Below the pieces are notes generated by a model. It was given only the letters and a program-made list of their open reading frames with translations. It ran no database searches and was not told the origin of the DNA. The translations under genes were made by a program, and so were the position numbers. Shown piece after piece: positions 7,300 through 10,406 of a stretch of DNA of 10,406 nucleotides (position 1 is the first letter of the stretch; each line of letters begins with the position of its first letter). This stretch comes from Dictyocoela muelleri (lineage: Eukaryota; Microsporidia): assembly GCA_016256075.1 (NCBI GenBank), contig SDVU01000800.1, positions 1 to 10,406 of the forward strand. Direction: 5' to 3'.

Positions 7300-8700
7300 A
7301 TTTCAACTACACGTAGTTTCTGCCTAGCTTCTTGTACTAACATTACATACTTAGATTTTTGACTCTCATTGTTTGTACTTCTTCCCGTTTTAAAGCTCTA
7401 CACTCACTATCATTGTGAGATTTTGTTCTTTGATATCTACACCACTTGTTATTTACCTCTCTCTGATTTTTTTTGAAATGTGTTCGGCTCCAGAAGTTAA
7501 AATAGAAGTGTTTTTTCTTTCGCTAGTGTAGTGTAATTTCATTTGTTCTAACATAGTTTCTTCCATTAAAATAATTAGTTGGTACAATCGTTAAGTGTAG
7601 TCACACTTAATTGAGACATTTACAGTTGGGTTCGTTTATTTAGGTCATTATAGAAAACCTCTTCGATTTTTAAATTTGTTATGTTATGGTACCAATATAA
7701 GCATATATCCAGTCTATTGCAGACAGCCTTTATGTTATATCGATATTCAGATATGGCTGTGAAATTATTTTGTTTGGTGTTGGAGAGTATGTTAAGATAT
7801 CGTAAGGATTTAGATGCGAGGTATTTCTCTTTAAATAGTCAGTCCGTTTTTTTTTGCCTTTGGTGAAAAAATGATTGTTATTTTGTGAAAATCCGTTTTT
7901 TCGCCCGAAACTTTTATATACTAATTAAAACAAAAATATAAAAATGATAATGATTTATCAAAAATGATACTTTTATAATTATATTAGCACACATAATAAG
8001 TGAAAACTATATGATGGACTTTAAAATTTAAAAATGTTTATGTTTAATAAAATTAATATATTTTAAAAAAATATTTTTTGAAAAAAAAAATTAATAAAAA
8101 ATATCTGCAATATTTAGACAAAGGAATTAGTTTATATTCAGCAAAAAAATAATATTTATTGAAGTATCTTTAACAACAGATACTTGTGAAGCTTATCATA
8201 ATATAATCAACTTAATGATTAAAAAAAATGGTCGTCATTAGACAAAATCATTAATATTTTAATAGCTGAAGATAAAATAATAAAATTAATTATTATAAAT
8301 TTATAAGGTAGTAATATAAAAGGCATCGGTTATAATAATTTTTTTAAAATAATAATGAAAAATTACTAATTATATGATGAAATAATTCTTTAGATAAATG
8401 GCTTTTAAGAAAAATATTTTCATCTAATATTTTTTTATGCTATATGTATTTTTTATAATTTTTTTTAAAAAAATCATTATCAATTTTATATTTTTGTTTT
8501 AATTAGTATTTAAAATTTTTAGACGAAAAAACAGATTTTGCACAAAAATGGCTTGCGTTTATTTGCCAAAGACAAAAGACGGATTGCCCGAATGCAGTTT
8601 CTGTGAGGTTCCCGACCTTTTTAAAAACCCTACATGGTAAAGTGAACGAAGGCTCGCAAGAAAGATAGACCTAAGGCAGGAATGAAAAATACGTGAATCA
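7300..8700 (-). pseudogene. Fossil B gag region, interrupted by a MITE
   Basis: Zinc knuckle at 7441-7400 (minus strand): CRYQRTKSHNDSEC, with the outer Cys, His and Cys in the same spacing as fossil A. Upstream in order lie LEQMKLHYTSERK, KIEEVFYN (about 7667-7644), FTAISEYRYN then VCNRLDIC (about 7770-7700) and LFKEKYL (about 7833-7810). These line up with fossil A gag blocks KIDEAFFN, FYTIKEY and IFTAKY. Beyond the nested element, at about 8670-8590, LAS...GFLK...S resembles fossil A LAS...GVLK...S, and a 10-base identity AGAAACTGCA is shared at the same point of gag. The far segment is less certain than the near one. Confidence 0.7.
7838..8588. mobile_element. MITE 2: about 750-bp inverted-repeat element nested in gag of fossil B
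   Basis: The left part (from about 7838) and the reverse complement of the right part (to about 8588) align for at least 120 bases: (G/A)TCCGT and a T-run, CTTTGG, an ATCCGTTTTTTCG block, and the very similar inner stretch ACTAATTAAAACAAAAATATAAAA then TGATAATGATTT (7919-7963 against about 8463-8509). The interior is A/T-rich without an open frame, so it is non-autonomous. The outer ends read GTCAGTCCGT and GGCAATCCGT, close to GGCAGCCCGT of MITE 1. No target duplication could be found; the outermost bases and about 24 bases of gag seem eroded, so the boundaries are good to about 20 bases. Confidence 0.75.
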
Positions 8701-8809
8701 ATATAATATAATACAAAAGGTGTAAATAATTACAAGAGCGAGATTATAAATCTAATTGATTTACTTGAAACTCTCCAAGATGTAATGAAATTAAATATTT
8801 AGTTTATTT

Positions 8810-9056
8810 CTGTGGTTTTTTTATTACTTAATTTAATCAACTAAGAAATACATTATATACATTATGAATATCAAATATGAATATCATAATATGAAAATTT
8901 TAATAATTATATCATTTTTTAAATTGTGTGAAAAAATTGCATTTACGTGTGAAATTTTGTGATACATCGGTGAGGTATAGCAGGTTAAAATTTGGTCTAA
9001 TATGTCAATGAAAAATAAGAAAGTTTAATTAAAGTGGTACTTAATGTAATACCACA
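8810..9056 (-). repeat. Probable LTR of fossil B
   Basis: On the minus strand a TGTGGTATTACATT start at 9056 resembles TGTGGTATATACATT of the fossil A LTR, and in both a nearby ACCACTTT follows, so GTGGT and ACCAC could pair. The distance from here to the LAS gag block (about 400 bases) is close to that in fossil A (about 435). The rest of the LTR is too diverged to align by eye, so the inner border near 8810 is set only by analogy of length. Confidence 0.35.
9034..9055. repeat. Small hairpin GTGGTA / TACCAC
   Basis: GTGGTA (9034-9039) and TACCAC (9050-9055) form a six-pair stem with a 10-base loop. It coincides with the proposed LTR start of fossil B and mirrors the GTGGT...ACCAC pairing at the start of the fossil A LTR. 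Confidence 0.4.
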
Positions 9057-9366
9057 TTTTAGCAAAAGGTAAGCAAACTTTAAATTCATGAAAAGTCTAA
9101 ATTTATTCTTTTTGCTGAGCCACGAAAAAAAAACTAAAAATCGCATATAAGACTTGGCTTATGGTTATATTATTAGTGAAATATAACCTGAACATAAAAA
9201 ATCAAAGGTCTGATGACCACTGTGGAATACAATTATACCTGTTATAATTATAGATATTATCATCATGTAATATAAATATAAAATATTATGAATTGAATTT
9301 TAATATTCACGCGACGCCTAAAAAATACCATTATGGAATATTATAGAGCACAGCAAAAAAAAAATA
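9057..9366. other. Spacer with one clear hairpin, no gene seen
   Basis: Mostly A/T-rich. Contains a perfect 9-bp inverted repeat, GGTTATATT (9163-9171) and AATATAACC (9180-9188), around an 8-base loop. No open frame or known family was recognised on either strand. Confidence 0.5.
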
Positions 9367-9373
9367 GATTAGA

Positions 9374-9675
9374 GGGTCAATATATAATAGATCCCCCATA
9401 TGAGGGACTTTATTTTTTATTTTGCCACAACTGATTTAAATGTCGGAACGTAAAAAATGTTTTTTTAAAAATAAGCAAAATCATTAAAAAAATATGCAAT
9501 TGCAGATAAAATGTCACACGCACCTTTGGTGTCTATCGTTGTTGTTTGTAATTGCATCTTTTTTTATGATTTTGCTTTTTCTTAAAAACATTTTTTACGT
9601 CCGACATTTAAATCAGTTGTGGCAAAATAAAAAATAAAGACCCTCAAATGGGGGGGTGTATTAGCACTTTGACCC
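9374..9675. mobile_element. 302-bp foldback element with a perfect 7-bp target duplication
   Basis: Starts GGGTCAA and ends TTTGACCC. The arms (about 9374-9504 and 9546-9675) are complementary almost throughout, including 37 bases without any mismatch (9410-9446 against 9601-9637). The short middle holds a mini-hairpin CACC-TTT-GGTG (9521-9531). Flanks are GATTAGA on both sides (9367-9373 and 9676-9682), an exact 7-bp direct repeat. It encodes nothing and so is a non-autonomous foldback/MITE. Its transcript would form a very long hairpin. The near-identical arms suggest it is fairly recent or kept alike by conversion. The transposase family is unknown. Confidence 0.88.
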
Positions 9676-9682
9676 GATTAGA

Positions 9683-10283
9683 AGATTGTTGAAAATGACA
9701 TAATTTTAATCAACAGAATTTTATGAAAATATTGCAGTCAAACTGATTAATAAAAAAATATTTAAAAAGTATAAATGTAATTCCCTAGTGTTAAAGTATC
9801 GGGTAATTTTTAATATGAAAAATGTAAAAAAGAAAAAACTTGTTTAATTTAATATAAATTCGATAAATATATCGTTCTTTTAAATTTTTTAGCTAATAAA
9901 ATGTAATAATAAAAATTTACAAATAAAAAGGCTGTGTTTCCATCGATAAGATTTGATAATATGTAGAGTAATTCATAAAAATGGCTTTATTAATAAAAAT
10001 TTAGTTAAGAATTCAATTTGCAAAAAAATCAAGAAGTAGTTAAACAGAATTAAAAAAAATATTTAAATAAATTTTGCTTTACATAAAAAGTTTAATTTTT
10101 TAAAATAAAAAAAAATTATATGATTTTTTTATTGAAAACGAAAACTTATGGTTTTCTCTACTTGAGAAATTTTATGCGGTCTAAAATTTTATAACCTTTT
10201 AATTAATCAATACTTGTTTCAATTTTAATTAAAAATAAAAAAGTTTTGTATTTTTGTTATTCAAATTTGTGTATTTAATTAAA
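9683..10283. other. A/T-rich spacer, no gene seen
   Basis: Low-complexity A/T-rich DNA with frequent stops in every frame. One point of structure: AACCTTTTAATTAA (10193-10206) is the reverse complement of the AATTAAAAGGTT word that starts the tandem repeat downstream, so the repeat word also occurs inverted about 70 bases away. Confidence 0.55.
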
Positions 10284-10406
10284 AGGTTTAAATTTTACTT
10301 ATTTTAAATTAAATGGTTTTAAATTTTACTTATTTTAAATTAAAAGGTTTTGCATTTATTTATTTTAAATTAAAAGGTTTTGCATTTTAATTTATTTTTT
10401 AATTAA
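10284..10406 (+). repeat. 30-31 bp tandem repeat, four copies, running off the window
   Basis: Units start at 10284 (30 bp), 10314 (31 bp), 10345 (30 bp) and 10375 (cut by the window end). Each begins (A/T)GGTTT and ends TTATTTTAAATTAAA. Units 1 and 2 share a middle AAATTTTAC, while units 3 and 4 have TGCATTTA, so there are two subtypes in adjacent pairs. Diverged traces of the same word lie just upstream. Likely a minisatellite made by replication slippage; total copy number cannot be judged from this window. Confidence 0.8.

Larger units (their letters stand above)
6493..9056 (-). mobile_element. Fossil B: partial Ty3/gypsy LTR retrotransposon, minus strand, broken
   Basis: Reading leftward from 9056: a probable LTR start, gag blocks (including the zinc knuckle at 7441-7400), protease (about 7110-6930) and the first part of reverse transcriptase (to 6493). 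The rest of pol and the second LTR are not in the window on that side; the left edge coincides with the small inverted repeat at 6427-6492. Its gag shares ordered blocks with fossil A, so both come from one lineage, but nucleotide similarity is low. An inverted-repeat element (about 7838-8588) sits in its gag. Broken many times and probably older than fossil A. Confidence 0.8.

Noticed and set aside
7681-7866. A 61-codon plus-strand open frame
   Set aside because: It is the shadow of the fossil B gag on the minus strand.
8548-8802. A plus-strand frame starting MACVYLPKTKDGLPECSF and ending near KSEIINLIDLLETLQDV
   Set aside because: It looks protein-like but has several in-frame stops, begins inside the right arm of MITE 2, and the minus strand here lines up better with the gag of fossil A (LAS...GFLK, AGAAACTGCA). 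I treat it as a chance frame on the far strand.
1-10406. tRNA, rRNA, CRISPR array, bacterial operon or a novel defence-type system
   Set aside because: No cloverleaf, rRNA-like block, spaced direct-repeat array or cluster of intact genes was seen. The content is eukaryotic retrotransposon and MITE debris.

Overview
The window is strongly AT-rich (about four-fifths A+T by eye) and eukaryotic in character. I found no intact host gene. Almost everything recognisable is decayed transposable elements lying in A/T-rich spacer. Two related Ty3/gypsy-type LTR retrotransposon fossils dominate, and each has a short non-autonomous inverted-repeat element in its gag region. AT-rich compact eukaryotes such as microsporidia (Nosema/Hamiltosporidium-like genomes) carry this kind of mobile-element load, so a microsporidian is my best guess. 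That is inference: nothing here fixes the species.

Layout. 1-932: A/T-rich spacer with a hairpin near base 30, a repeat-end block at 107-132 and a weak, slightly GC-richer, coding-like patch on the minus strand at about 620-850. 933-954 and 5858-6249: the two halves of a probable decayed host reading frame, split by the first retrotransposon. 955-5853: Ty3/gypsy fossil A on the plus strand, complete from LTR to LTR, with a 4-bp target duplication, LTRs about 87% identical by eye, and remains of gag, protease, reverse transcriptase, RNase H and integrase in the family order. Its gag holds a 745-bp MITE-like element (1818-2562) with about 144-bp terminal inverted repeats (TIRs) and a near-perfect 8-bp target duplication.

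6427-6492: a tiny inverted repeat at the broken inner end of fossil B. 6493 to about 9056: Ty3/gypsy fossil B on the minus strand, a partial copy (probable LTR, gag, protease, start of reverse transcriptase), with a second MITE-like element at about 7838-8588 in its gag. 9374-9675: a compact 302-bp foldback element with arms of about 130 bp and a perfect 7-bp target duplication. 9683-10283: A/T-rich spacer. 10284-10406: a 30-31 bp tandem repeat running off the window end.

How it fits together: this looks like a transposon graveyard with at least three layers. A host frame was hit by fossil A, and fossil A was hit by a MITE. A parallel history is seen in fossil B. The short elements share terminal patterns: GGCA(G/A)(C/T)CCGT on both MITEs, and a GGGTC...CCC(A/C)CC block at four places. 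This suggests two or more small non-autonomous DNA-transposon families active in this genome. No RNA genes, CRISPR arrays or functional operons were seen.
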